Counted from the stretch's first letter, positions 25,041 through 34,408 are shown. The stretch is 64,000 nt of DNA from Actinacidiphila cocklensis (GCF_907177275.1 NZ_CAJSLV010000042.1:1-64000); one strand, 5' to 3'. A program made the numbers and translations. Notes: generated by a model from the sequence alone, not told the origin.

Positions 25041-25369
25041 CTGCTCCCCCTGCACGTGGGGGTACCGCGCCCGTCGACACCTCAGCGACGCCCACCAGGA
25101 CCTGCTCCCCCTGCATGTGGGGGTACCGCGTCGGCGATGACGTTCCACCACCGAGTCGAGGACTGCTCCCCTGGGCGAGGGGGTACCACGGTAGCGTCGC
25201 TGGTGGTCCCGGTGTTCCTGGCCTGTTCCCCCTACACGCGGGGGTACCGCGCAGGGCTTGTGAGGACTGGTCGATCACCGCGCCGGCTCCCCTACCTGGG
25301 GGTACCGCAGTGACCCGACGGACGTCCTCCGCAGGTTCGAGCTGCTCCCCCTACCCGTGGGGGTACGCC
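25041..25369 (+). CRISPR. Type I-E CRISPR array, 6 repeats and 5 spacers, partly degenerate
   Basis: Repeats at 25041-25068, 25102-25129, 25163-25189, 25223-25250, 25283-25308 and 25342-25369, with spacers of 33, 33, 33, 32 and 33 bases. The form is CTGCTCCCC, a variable core, then GGGGGTACCGC, with a C5/G5 stem around a loop that differs in almost every copy. Repeats 3 and 5 have lost one or two bases and repeat 6 has a changed end. Orientation by comparison with other I-E repeats (GTGTTCCCC...GGGGATAAACCG in E. coli) is rightward, away from cas3. The divergence fits an array that no longer gains spacers, consistent with no cas1-cas2 nearby. A possible last spacer follows 25369 without a closing repeat. 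Confidence 0.92.
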
Positions 25370-25540
25370 GCAGCCCGCGCGACGTCTTCTGGAGTTCCAG
25401 CCTCAGTGCCAAATTCGTGAAAGATCAACTGCCAGGAAAAACCACATGCCTGAGCTGCGGCGACAAGCCCCACGGCCCGGACACGTCGTTAGAAATCAGG
25501 CGGCAGACCATCGGAATAACCTGGACATCGAGCCTGTAGT

Positions 25541-26440
25541 TCACACCAGGCCGCGACGCGGTACGTGAAAGAGAACGGGGATCTGAAAGTTCCCTACGCC
25601 TATCTCACGCCGGAGGACTGGACTCCCGCTGACTTTCCTCTTGGAACGTGGATCGCTGATCAGAGGCGGTTTTACAACGCGGGTGAGATGAAGCCCACGC
25701 GCGTCCAGGAACTCGAAAATCTGGGGATGGTCTGGTCGCATTGGGACGTCGCTTTTGCTGAGGGGCTGTCAGCGGCGCAGGGGTGGGCAGCCGCTCACGG
25801 GCACTTCCTCCCGCCCACCACGGCCGTGTGGAACGGACACCCAGTAGGGGTATGGGCCAAGAATCTGAGGACGGCGGGCAGGAAGTTGGCGGAGATCGAG
25901 GCGCGGCGTGAGGCCGGCCTGCCGGTCGGCTCTACCGTGGGGGCGCTGACCGAAGAGCGCCGCGACGCCCTGGAGGCGATCGACCCGTCCTGGTGCCCGG
26001 CCTGGCCGGTGGCCTGGCAGCGCTGCTACAAACTCTGCCGCAACCTCATCGAGGCCGGCGCCCCACTGCCCGGGCCGGGAGAGGCCACGGCGCAGGGCGA
26101 AGACCTCGGAGCGTGGGCGCTGGCGCAGCGCCTGGACTGGGAGCAGCTGCTGCCCGCGCAGCAGTGGATGCTCGGGCACATGCTCCACCTGTCCCCCGCA
26201 GAGGCGTCGGAGCGGCCGCCGGCACCCCGTACGCAGGCCGACAAGTGGGCGGCGAACCTCGCAGCCGCCCGGCAGTTCCACGCCCGTGAGGGCCACCTGC
26301 AGCCGTCCAGGAAGGCCGTCGAAGTCGTGGACGGGGTCGAACACAAGCTCGGGCTGTTCGTGGACAACGCCCGCAGGCGGGCCGACAAGCTGAGCGCGGA
26401 ACGGCGCGCGGAACTCGATGCGCTGGGGATGCGCTGGTAG
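25541..26440 (+). pseudogene. Helicase-associated (HA) domain gene, 5' end missing
   Basis: The open frame has at least three helicase-associated repeats: NGDLKVPYAYLTPEDW and FPLGTWIADQRRFYNAGE, then GHFLPPTTAVWNGHPVGVWA, then GHLQPSRKAVEVVDG and LGLFVDNARRRADKLSAERR ending ELDALGMRW. In Streptomyces these repeats form the C-terminus of large SF2 helicases, many near replicon ends. Here the helicase core is absent and homology fades at about 25541, 170 bases after the CRISPR array. The remainder has a GTG at 25565 and could be translated, but it looks like a decapitated helicase gene. Two shorter relics of the same C-terminus lie at 41195 and 59340. Confidence 0.65.
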
Positions 26441-26476
26441 ACGGGGGCGTGGGCCGCATCGTGAGACCTGGAGCAC

Positions 26477-26686
26477 TCACAGCGCTGCGATCACGAAAGT
26501 CAGGAACGCCAGTGAGAGTGTGGCGCAGCCGGCGAAGGCAACGGCTCCGCGCATGAGCGCCGTGGCGTACGTGGCCCCGTCGAGGCGGGCGAGCAGGCCG
26601 GCGGCCGTGCCTACGAGGGTGCAGAAGAGTACGACGATGGCCAGGAGCAGAAGGAGAAGCATCAGGTGAGTGGGTGCGGTGTTCAT
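26477..26686 (-). CDS. Small two-helix membrane protein
   Basis: A 69-residue protein with ATG directly after GGGAGAAGGA. Two hydrophobic helices, HLMLLLLLLAIVVLFCTLVG and LMRGAVAFAGCATLSLAFLT, are joined by a short loop (LLARLDGATYATA). No family recognised. It is divergent from the NACHT-LRR gene, whose start is ~85 bases away, so the two may share regulation. Confidence 0.6.
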   Translation of the reverse strand: MNTAPTHLMLLLLLLAIVVLFCTLVGTAAGLLARLDGATYATALMRGAVAFAGCATLSLAFLTFVIAAL

Positions 26687-26769
26687 TCCTTCTCCCAAGG
26701 GGTTGGTGGGTCGCTGAGGAGAAGTTCGCCGGTTTGGTGTTCACCGGGGTTCGGCGCGAACGAAGATGA

Positions 26770-29682
26770 ATGGAAACGGTCATCGGGGCGACGGAGCATC
26801 GGGACATGGCAGAGTTACCAGCGGATCCGCTGGCGGAGCTCGCACGGCAGTTACGGACGCTGAAGGCACAGCGAGGACTGCAGACGGGCGGCCTGCAGCA
26901 GCGGACTGGACTGGGACGGACCACGCTCAGTCAGGCGCTGAGCGGCCACAGGGCCCCGTCCGAAACGACGTTGGTTCTGCTTGCTAAGGCGCTGGGAGCT
27001 GATCCCGAGCCATTGCTGGCTCTGCGCTCGGCTGCCGCCCGCCCCCCCGTGTCCAGGGCGTCGCGAGCTGTAGGACCGCTTTCGTTCGAGCAGCGGTACC
27101 GCGCGTACGTGGAGCTGCGGCATTCCCGGCTGACTGTCGTGGGACTGGATCTCAGCCGCCCGGAGCGTGCTCACTGGCCGCTGGACGCGGCGTACCTGAG
27201 CCTGGAGCTGGCAGAAAGAACTGAGGGCTGGCCGGGCGGTGACGAAGCGGACCAGCCGAGGTTGGTCGTCAAACGCGCCGAGCATGCGCTGTCCGAGCGC
27301 CGGCGGGTACTTCTGCGGGGACTGGCCGGCAGTGGGAAGTCCACCCTGCTGCAGTGGCTTGCGGTGGCCGCGGCCCGGGAGGAACTGCCCGAAGAATTGG
27401 CGGACTGGCGGGGCCGGATCCCGTTCGTCCTGCCGCTGCGTTCCTTGGTCAGACGCGGCCCTCTCCCGGCGCCACAGGAGTTCCTGGCGGCAGTCGGCAC
27501 TCCTCTGGCGTCCTCCCAGCCCGAAGGCTGGGCTGAGGGGGTGTTGGCCCGTGGTGAGGGTCTTGTGCTGGTCGATGGCATCGACGAGGTGCCGCAAGGG
27601 CAGCGCAGTGTCACGAGGGACTGGCTCGAGGAACTTCTGGCGGCTTACCAGGACTCGGTTTTTGTGGTCACCACGCGCCCTTCGGCTGTCCCCGAGGGAT
27701 GGCTGGGAGCTTCGCGCTTCACCGAACTGACGGTACGGCCCATGAGTGCTGCCGACATCGGAGTGTTCGTGGGCCGCTGGCACGCTGCAGCTCGTCGCGG
27801 CACCGAGTCCGCGGAGGAACAAAGGCACTTGCACGAACTGGAATCCGCCCTGCGGATGACGGTGCGTGCTCAACGAGATCTAGCACAACTGTCCAGCACA
27901 CCACTGATGTGTGCGCTGGTCTGCGCGCTGCACCGAGACCGCCGCGGTCATCTCCCGCACAGCCGCATGGAGCTCTACCAGGCCGCGCTGTCGATGCTAC
28001 TGGTGCGCCGCGACCGCGAACGCAGCATCGACATCCCTGAAGGGATCCAGCTCACCGAGCACCAGAGCGTCAAGCTCCTCCAGCGCTTGGCGTACTGGCT
28101 GATCCGCAACCGCCAGACCGAAATGGACTACCCCACTGCCCTGGCTCTGATCAGCGACGCCCTACCCGCCATGCCGACCGTTGCCGAGCAGGGCCCGCCC
28201 GAGCAAGTCCTGGCCCACCTGATCGGCCGCAGCGGGCTCCTGCGCCAGCCCACCACCGACACTGTCGACTTCGTCCACCGCACCTTCCAGGACTACCTCG
28301 GCGCCAAAGCCGCCATCGAAGCCCACGACTTCCACCTGCTCATCAACAACGCCCAGGACGACCAGTGGGAAGACGTCATCCGCATGGCCGTCGCACACGC
28401 CCGCCCCGCCGAAAGCACCACCCTGCTCCGCCGTCTCATCGCCCGCGGCGACAACGAACCAAAACACCGCCCCAGACTCCACCTCCTGGCCCAGGCAAGC
28501 CTGCGCTACGCCACCGAAATCGAACCCGCCGCCCGCCAGTTGACCGAACAGCGCGCACGCGCCCTCATGCCGCCCCGTTCGCCAGAGGAAGCAGACACCC
28601 TCGCCGGTTTGGGGGCCGGTGTCCTAGACCTACTGCCCAGCAGCCCCGAAAACCTTGAGGTTGACGAACTCGAAGCCATTGTCCGCACGGCCGGCGCCAT
28701 CGGCGGCGACCAGGCGTACGCCTTCCTCCAGGGATTCTTCAATCAATTACCCGAAAAATACAGAGGATGGGAACTAAATAACGCGTGGCGCAACTTCGAC
28801 GTCATGCAGTTTGTCCGAGATTTTCTACCTCACCTCTCCGGGAAACCGATGCTGCACATAGAAACACGGGAGCAAGTCGCCGCTCTTCATTTGCTTTTGC
28901 CGGTTCAAGATGTGCAACTCGACCTCGACCTGACCGCCGAGGAAATATTAGGATGCCTAGACCCCGAACATGTCAAAAGTATTGGCATCTCGGGGAAGAA
29001 TGTCAACGATCTTGAATTCATGAGGTCATTTCCACATTTACGGGAAATTTCACTAAGGGGTTGTGAAAAAATAACGAACCTTGGCGCACTGTCCGGACTC
29101 TCCCTGACCAGCATCCGCCTGAGCCACTGCCCCGAACATTTCTCGTTCGCCAGCCTGTCCCGCCTCCCCGCGCTCACGGATCTGTTCCTCTACTCGAAGG
29201 TTCCCTACGAGACTCTGGCGGAACTTCCATGCACAGAAAACCTGAAACTTCTATGGCTAGGCCCTGAAGTCAAGGCCAGCACTGTCGGAATAAGCAGATG
29301 GCAGCAGTTGAAGAACTTTGTCGCGAATAGAAGTCTCACGGCGGAAGAATGGGACGAAATATCGCAACTCAAGAATTTGGAGCTTGTGCAAGGGCTGCCG
29401 AACGTAGCGGGAGCCCCTTTGATGACGACCGTGAAAACATTGACCCTAGACGAAGCCACGGACGAGTCGCTCCAAGTTATCGCCATCAATTTTCCTCGCC
29501 TAAAGAACTTAACAATTCACAGGCAAGCAAGTCGTGCCGTGATCGACCTCAGCCGACTTCGCACCATGAGAGACCTGCGCGTGACACTCAACCGATCCGG
29601 AGAGAAAGTAAAACTGGGAGGATTTCCCGCAGAACGTCTCACAATCAAGCCCCGCCCGCGCGACGATTCCTGGAGAGCCTGA
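26770..29682 (+). CDS. NLR-like protein: HTH, NACHT ATPase and leucine-rich repeats
   Basis: A 970-residue STAND ATPase. Residues ~20-80 form an XRE HTH (LARQLRTLKAQRGLQTGGLQ, TGLGRTTLSQALSGHRAP). The NACHT module has Walker A GLAGSGKS (184-191), Walker B LVLVDGIDEVP (Asp269), VVTTRPSAVP and the winged-helix block FVHRTFQDYLGAKAAIEAHD. Helices follow, and from ~residue 720 to the end leucine-rich units such as LEFMRSFPHLREISLRGCEK. Bacterial NACHT proteins with such sensors are antiphage NLR relatives; the N-terminal effector position is taken here by an HTH. An ATG at 26806 with GGAG 9 bases upstream is a better start than 26770. Base composition drops sharply within the gene at about 28735, where the sensor part begins. 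Confidence 0.88.
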   Translation: METVIGATEHRDMAELPADPLAELARQLRTLKAQRGLQTGGLQQRTGLGRTTLSQALSGHRAPSETTLVLLAKALGADPEPLLALRSAAARPPVSRASRAVGPLSFEQRYRAYVELRHSRLTVVGLDLSRPERAHWPLDAAYLSLELAERTEGWPGGDEADQPRLVVKRAEHALSERRRVLLRGLAGSGKSTLLQWLAVAAAREELPEELADWRGRIPFVLPLRSLVRRGPLPAPQEFLAAVGTPLASSQPEGWAEGVLARGEGLVLVDGIDEVPQGQRSVTRDWLEELLAAYQDSVFVVTTRPSAVPEGWLGASRFTELTVRPMSAADIGVFVGRWHAAARRGTESAEEQRHLHELESALRMTVRAQRDLAQLSSTPLMCALVCALHRDRRGHLPHSRMELYQAALSMLLVRRDRERSIDIPEGIQLTEHQSVKLLQRLAYWLIRNRQTEMDYPTALALISDALPAMPTVAEQGPPEQVLAHLIGRSGLLRQPTTDTVDFVHRTFQDYLGAKAAIEAHDFHLLINNAQDDQWEDVIRMAVAHARPAESTTLLRRLIARGDNEPKHRPRLHLLAQASLRYATEIEPAARQLTEQRARALMPPRSPEEADTLAGLGAGVLDLLPSSPENLEVDELEAIVRTAGAIGGDQAYAFLQGFFNQLPEKYRGWELNNAWRNFDVMQFVRDFLPHLSGKPMLHIETREQVAALHLLLPVQDVQLDLDLTAEEILGCLDPEHVKSIGISGKNVNDLEFMRSFPHLREISLRGCEKITNLGALSGLSLTSIRLSHCPEHFSFASLSRLPALTDLFLYSKVPYETLAELPCTENLKLLWLGPEVKASTVGISRWQQLKNFVANRSLTAEEWDEISQLKNLELVQGLPNVAGAPLMTTVKTLTLDEATDESLQVIAINFPRLKNLTIHRQASRAVIDLSRLRTMRDLRVTLNRSGEKVKLGGFPAERLTIKPRPRDDSWRA

Positions 29683-30004
29683 CCGAACTGGTCGCCAGTG
29701 AAGTCAGCGATCGTGACGGAGCTCTTCACACGAACCCTTCCCGGCGTCGAGTGGACGCCTCGGAGGCCGTGGTCGGTCAGGTCATCCAGCAAATCCATCA
29801 CGCGCACCCAGAGCAGCGCCTTGGCCTACATAGGCCCTGCAGAGCCGTCCAGGGACGCGGCTTTACTCTGGCACCCCGTTACGCTCCAGGACCTCCCCCG
29901 AGCGAACGCGAAGGGCTGGAGCGAGCAGCGCAGCGGCACTGTCGCAGCGGTGACACATCCGGCCCCGGCCACTGCCGCCGGGCCGACATGCGCGGGCCAG
30001 GGCT
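29683..30004. other. Intergenic segment, no gene seen
   Basis: About 320 bases between the convergent NLR-like and replication-relaxation genes. Open frames crossing it are antisense or out-of-frame extensions of the neighbours. GC content recovers to normal here after the AT-richer end of the NLR-like gene. No clear terminator hairpin was picked out. Confidence 0.4.
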
Positions 30005-31294
30005 TCACCGCTCGTCTTCGGTCTTGGGCTCGTCCCACAGGCGGGCGAGCTTCTTCACCTTCCTCTTCCGCTTCTCGAACCACTCCGAGCGCTCCCACTC
30101 CTCATCCAGACGCTGCTGCTCGGCTGCCTTGCGGCGCTGCTTCTGGGCTTCGGCAGCCTCTGCCGCGCGTTCGCGTTGCGTGCGGCGCTGGCGGTACTCG
30201 GCTGCCGTGTGGGTGTCGGTGAGCGCCTGGAGCAACGGTTCAGGCTCCCGGCCGCGCTCCTGTGCGACGCGGAACCACACCGGTCCCATCGGGCCGTGCT
30301 GCTGCAGGCGGTCCAGGGTCGTCATCACCAGAGGGACCTTGCCGGTGAAGTCGAGGTAGAAGTCGCCGTCGTCGGCGGCGGTCGATCCGTAGCGGTAGTC
30401 GGCGTGCTCCTGCCCGGCCCAGAACTCGCGGGACAACTGGCCGACCGCGCGCATCCGGCTGTCCAGCGCGGTGGGGCCGGCCCCGGTCAGCACGATCGCC
30501 AACGGCGGCAGACCGGGCAGGCCGGTGCGGCGGTAGAGCGTCTCCCAGAACGGCACCGTGTTCATCTCGCCGATCGTGCCGCGCCCGGTGCTCGCAGGCA
30601 GCCCCGGGTCGCGGACCCGGCGGGCGTAGAAGTCGGCGTACGCGCCGACCTTGTCCGCCAGGACGTGCGCGGACTCCGTGGCCCGGTCGACCTCCACCAT
30701 CAGCAGCGGCACACCTGCGTCCTTGTCCTGGAACACCGCGTCCGCGCGGACGTTGCGCTTACCCGAAGACGACAGCGGGTGCGCGACCTCGGTGCGCCAG
30801 GACTCGATGCCGCCGATCCCGGCAGGGGAGCCCGGCAACGTGCCGCCACGGGTGAACGCCACGACCGTGGCGTTCACGGCCATGGCGTGCGGTGCACCTC
30901 CCGTACCGGCGCCGCGGGCGTGGCCGCCCATCACGTCTGGCTCACGCTTCAGCTTGATGGCGGCGGAGTCCAGGCCGGCCTTCGTCAGGCCCCACAGCTT
31001 CTGCGACGGCTCGCCGCGCCGGTCCGGCGCACCGAACTTCCCCGCAGGCCCCGCGGTGCTGCCCTCCGAGATCACCTTTTTCTCTGTCTGAAGCACCAGC
31101 AGGGCGTTGCGGATCTGCTTGTTGTCCGACAGGTGCGGCCGGACCAGTTCCATGATCTGCGTCGCGGTCGCCACCTTCAGCACCCCCAGCACCCGCAGCA
31201 CGTCCTCCCGATCGCGCACCGCCGACCGCGGCCGCCGCGCCTGCTTCCCCACCTTCACCCTCGGCCCGGTCACCGAGCCTGCCGTGTCCGCCAC
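30005..31294 (-). CDS. Replication-relaxation family protein
   Basis: A 429-residue protein started at the GTG with GGGGAGG 5 bases upstream; upstream in-frame codons are low-complexity and excluded. The N-terminal winged-helix part reads LGVLKVATATQIMELVRPHL and SDNKQIRNALLVLQTEKKVI, the replication-relaxation signature, followed by a Gly-rich GPAGKFGAPDRRGEPS and KLWGLTKAGLDSAA. The centre holds NVRADAVFQDKDAGVPLLMV, resembling the acidic core of a restriction-like fold. The C-terminus is a Lys/Arg/Glu-rich helix. The family is plasmid- and ICE-associated and thought to act in replication or transfer. This is the only intact one of three copies in the window. Confidence 0.85.
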   Translation of the reverse strand: MADTAGSVTGPRVKVGKQARRPRSAVRDREDVLRVLGVLKVATATQIMELVRPHLSDNKQIRNALLVLQTEKKVISEGSTAGPAGKFGAPDRRGEPSQKLWGLTKAGLDSAAIKLKREPDVMGGHARGAGTGGAPHAMAVNATVVAFTRGGTLPGSPAGIGGIESWRTEVAHPLSSSGKRNVRADAVFQDKDAGVPLLMVEVDRATESAHVLADKVGAYADFYARRVRDPGLPASTGRGTIGEMNTVPFWETLYRRTGLPGLPPLAIVLTGAGPTALDSRMRAVGQLSREFWAGQEHADYRYGSTAADDGDFYLDFTGKVPLVMTTLDRLQQHGPMGPVWFRVAQERGREPEPLLQALTDTHTAAEYRQRRTQRERAAEAAEAQKQRRKAAEQQRLDEEWERSEWFEKRKRKVKKLARLWDEPKTEDER

Positions 31295-32332
31295 GTGCGC
31301 CTCCCCTGCGACGTTCTGCTGTGGAGGCTGTCCATGGTCACCGCAGCCACCGACAACCCGGCGCCGCCCCCTTTGGTCGGCCGGCGCATCAGCGGCGGCC
31401 AGCGGCCCGGCCAGCGGCCCGCCGGAGGCCGAAACCGGCGCTGGACCCCTCGCACCCTGCCACCCGCCTACGCCGCACCGTCCCCTTCCCCCAGGTACGG
31501 CCAAGGAGGGTGGAGGTCAGAGGGGTTGTCGGCATCCCCGGTGATGTCGGGACAAGGGGCCTGACCAGGGGAAACGATCCCGTCAGGAGGGAGGGGGTCG
31601 GGTGCATCCTTGGGTGCTGGCTTGGGGACACCCTCGGGGAAGCGGCGGTAGCAGATCCCATGCGGCCTGCCCCGAGACCGGCCGACAGTGCACCCGAACT
31701 CCGCCGGCGACCACCGGCCGGTGCCCGCCATGCCGTTCGAACCGACAGCAGTGCACTTTGCCCAACCCGCTGACCTGCCCGAACCCCGGTCCGCGCCGCG
31801 TCCATGTACTTTACCTCGCCGCAGCAGTGCACTCCCGCGCCGCTCCACAGGTCCCTCCAGGATGCACCCCGCACCGGCACCGCCGGCCACCGCCACGCAC
31901 ACGATTCCGCGCCTGCCACCGCAACTCCCTTCCGCCCACCGGCGCCCGCCGCTGGCGAGTCAGGTCGCAGCCTGCACACGCCCCCCTTGTCCGCGGGCTG
32001 CTCCCACCGGACAACCCCCGCTGTCCAGGACAAAGGCCGCTTCGGGACACTGATCGCCACGTGCCGCCTTGCAGCCGCGTCATGCGCCGGGAACGGCGGC
32101 GAAGGGACCGCCGCGATGCGGCACGACGGCGGTCCTGCGCGGGCAGCAGCACCGCCGGTGATCCCAGTGCCGGTGCAGCGGAGCGCCTCGGGCACACGAT
32201 ATCGGTGTGGGTCCGGGCCCGACTCGCCGTATGTGAGGCTTTGCTCTACATGTGAGAAGAGGCAGCATTCGACGGTCCGTCAAGGCAGGGGCTGCCTGCG
32301 GGTTCGGACCGACGAAAGCGAAGGTGGTTCCA
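31295..32332. other. Gene-poor 1 kb upstream of the PAS/GAF gene
   Basis: No open frame here has recognisable protein sequence with a ribosome site. The first part is the 5' flank of the replication-relaxation gene and resembles the flank of its pseudogene copy near 57.95 kb (both have CTCCCCT...GGAGGC/A...CCATGGTC), showing that the duplication included upstream DNA. The last 60 bases hold the start region of the PAS/GAF gene. Confidence 0.4.
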
Positions 32333-34408
32333 GTGGACCAGGGAGAGCCGAGGCTTCCTCCGGCGGGGTCAGAGGCAGCGATGTTCGAGGCGCTGTTCGA
32401 CCAGTCCGCAGTGGGCTTGCACCTGCTGGACACCGATCTGCGTGTCGTGCGGGTCAACCCCGCCACGCCCGCTATGCAGGGCGTGCGGGTGGAGGACCTC
32501 TTTGGACGCTCCTTCACCGACGTCTACGGCTTGGTGGACCCCGACCCGGTCGAGGCGCTGGCTCGCGGCGTGCTGGACAGCGGCGTGCCTGTGACCGGGC
32601 GCATTGTGGGGGCCCGGCACAAGTCCGATCCCTCGCGCGAGCGCCTCCACGAGGTCTCCGCTTCCCGTCTCCAGGCGCCCTCAGGTGAGGTGCTCGGCCT
32701 TGCGCTCACCGTGGTCGACGTCACCGACCGGGAAAAGGCCCGTGCCCGCATGCTCGTCCTGGACGCCGCCCGCGAGCGCGTGGGGCGCACCCTCGACGTG
32801 ATGGTGACCTGCCAGGAACTCGTCGACACCACAGTTCCGCGCTTCGCCGATATTGCGGTCGTCGAGGTGGTGGACGCCGTGGTGCGCGGAGAGGACCCGC
32901 CTCTGTCTCCGCTTCCCCGAGACGTCCCCCTGCGCCGCGCCGCGTTCGGCAGCAGCGAAGGCGCGGGCCAGCCTCAGGCCCATCCGGTGGGAGACGTGCG
33001 CAGCCTCCCCACCCCGACCCCGTACACACAGGTGCTGTCCGATCTGAGACCCCGAGCGATCACCCTGGGCCCCGACCTGCCCTGGCTGGCGACCGATCCC
33101 GAACGGGCCGAGGCGATCCGCGCATCCGGGTCGCACACCCTCATCACGGCCCCTCTGGCCCTGCGGGGCACCGTGCTCGGACTGATCAGCTTCTATCGCA
33201 GCGGGCAGCCGGAACCGTACGACGAGGACGACGTCAATCTCGTCCTCCAACTGGCCGACCACACCGCCTTGTGCATCGACAACGCCCGCCGCTACACACG
33301 CGAGCACGCCATCGCGGCGACGGTCCAGCGGCATCTGCTTCCTCCCCGTCCCGCCTCTCACACCGCAGTGACCACAGCGCACTTGTTCGTGTCGTCCAAC
33401 GGCGAAGGGGAGTGGTACGACACCATCGCCTTGCCCGGGGCCCGTACCGCACTGGTGGTCGGCAACGTCGCCGGAAGGGGGATCCACGCCACCGCGACCA
33501 TGGGGCAGCTGCGTACGGTCATCCACTCCCTGGCCACGTTCGACATGGCGCCCGACGAACTCCTGGCACGCCTGAACGAAACCGCGACACACCTGGCCGC
33601 TGAACGCGCAGCCCTGCCGCCCGGCGACCCCCTGCACCGCGAGGCGTTCGCCGCCGACTGCGTATACGCCGTCTTCGATCCGTTGACCAGCACCTGCACC
33701 GTTGCCGGTGCCGGTGCCCCGTCCTTCGTCGTCGTTCGCCCCGACGGGACCACCGACATCCTCGAGGTGCCGTCCGGGCCCTCCCTGGGCAGCGCCGAAG
33801 GGGCACTGTTCGCCGCGGCGAACTTCGCGATCCCCGCGGGCAGCCTGCTGGTCCTCTGCGACTCCTCGATGCCGCCTGCGCAACCGTCCGGCGGTTTCGG
33901 CGCCGTCCGACGCGTGCTGACACAGGCCGGTCGCTCCCTTGAGGAGCTGCGCGACGACATCCTGTACGCGCTTGCGGCCGATGCCGGCGCGAGCCCCAAT
34001 CTGCTCCTGCTCGCCCGCACGCACTCCTTCCCGGCCGAACGCGTCGCCACCTGGCAACTCGACGACACCCCCGCTGCCGCCGCCACCGCCAGACGCCATG
34101 CCCGCGAACAGCTCACTACATGGAACGTGGCGCCGGAGACCGCCTTCAACACCGAGATCATCGTCAGTGAACTGGTCACCAACGCCGTCCGCTACGGCAG
34201 CCCGCCTTTGCGGCTGCGCCTGCTCAACGACCGCACGCTCACCTGCGAAGTCCACGACACCAGCCCCGCCTCACCGCGCCTGCGCCATGCCGGTGTGGTC
34301 GACGAGGGCGGGCGCGGGCTGTTCATCATCGCCGAACTCGCCCGGGCCTGGGGCACCCGCTACACCGCCACCGGCAAAACCACCTGGACCGAGCAGACAC
34401 TCCCATGA
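32333..34408 (+). CDS. PAS-GAF-(pseudo)PP2C-HATPase signalling protein
   Basis: About 691 residues from a GTG following AAGGTGG. Order: PAS (~15-125, FEALFDQSAVGLHLLDTDLR), GAF (~145-320, ending LQLADHTALCIDNARRYT), SpoIIE-like PP2C domain (~325-560) and a C-terminal GHKL ATPase (~575-690) like anti-sigma-factor kinases, with N-box IIVSELVTNAVRYG and G-box DEGGRGLFIIAELA. The ATPase looks functional. The phosphatase does not: the usual GGDWYD reads GEGEWYD (Glu360), GDVxGxG reads GNVAGRG (Asn378), TDG reads CDSS (Ser511), and the final DD-x-ALL reads SPNLLLL (Asn556). Probably an anti-sigma-type switch with a catalytically dead phosphatase module sensing through PAS and GAF. Confidence 0.88.
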   Translation: MDQGEPRLPPAGSEAAMFEALFDQSAVGLHLLDTDLRVVRVNPATPAMQGVRVEDLFGRSFTDVYGLVDPDPVEALARGVLDSGVPVTGRIVGARHKSDPSRERLHEVSASRLQAPSGEVLGLALTVVDVTDREKARARMLVLDAARERVGRTLDVMVTCQELVDTTVPRFADIAVVEVVDAVVRGEDPPLSPLPRDVPLRRAAFGSSEGAGQPQAHPVGDVRSLPTPTPYTQVLSDLRPRAITLGPDLPWLATDPERAEAIRASGSHTLITAPLALRGTVLGLISFYRSGQPEPYDEDDVNLVLQLADHTALCIDNARRYTREHAIAATVQRHLLPPRPASHTAVTTAHLFVSSNGEGEWYDTIALPGARTALVVGNVAGRGIHATATMGQLRTVIHSLATFDMAPDELLARLNETATHLAAERAALPPGDPLHREAFAADCVYAVFDPLTSTCTVAGAGAPSFVVVRPDGTTDILEVPSGPSLGSAEGALFAAANFAIPAGSLLVLCDSSMPPAQPSGGFGAVRRVLTQAGRSLEELRDDILYALAADAGASPNLLLLARTHSFPAERVATWQLDDTPAAAATARRHAREQLTTWNVAPETAFNTEIIVSELVTNAVRYGSPPLRLRLLNDRTLTCEVHDTSPASPRLRHAGVVDEGGRGLFIIAELARAWGTRYTATGKTTWTEQTLP

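Noticed and set aside
32681..34255. Long minus-strand frame opposite the PAS/GAF gene
   Set aside because: Gly/Val/Gln-rich shadow without motifs; the plus strand has clear PAS, GAF and ATPase motifs.
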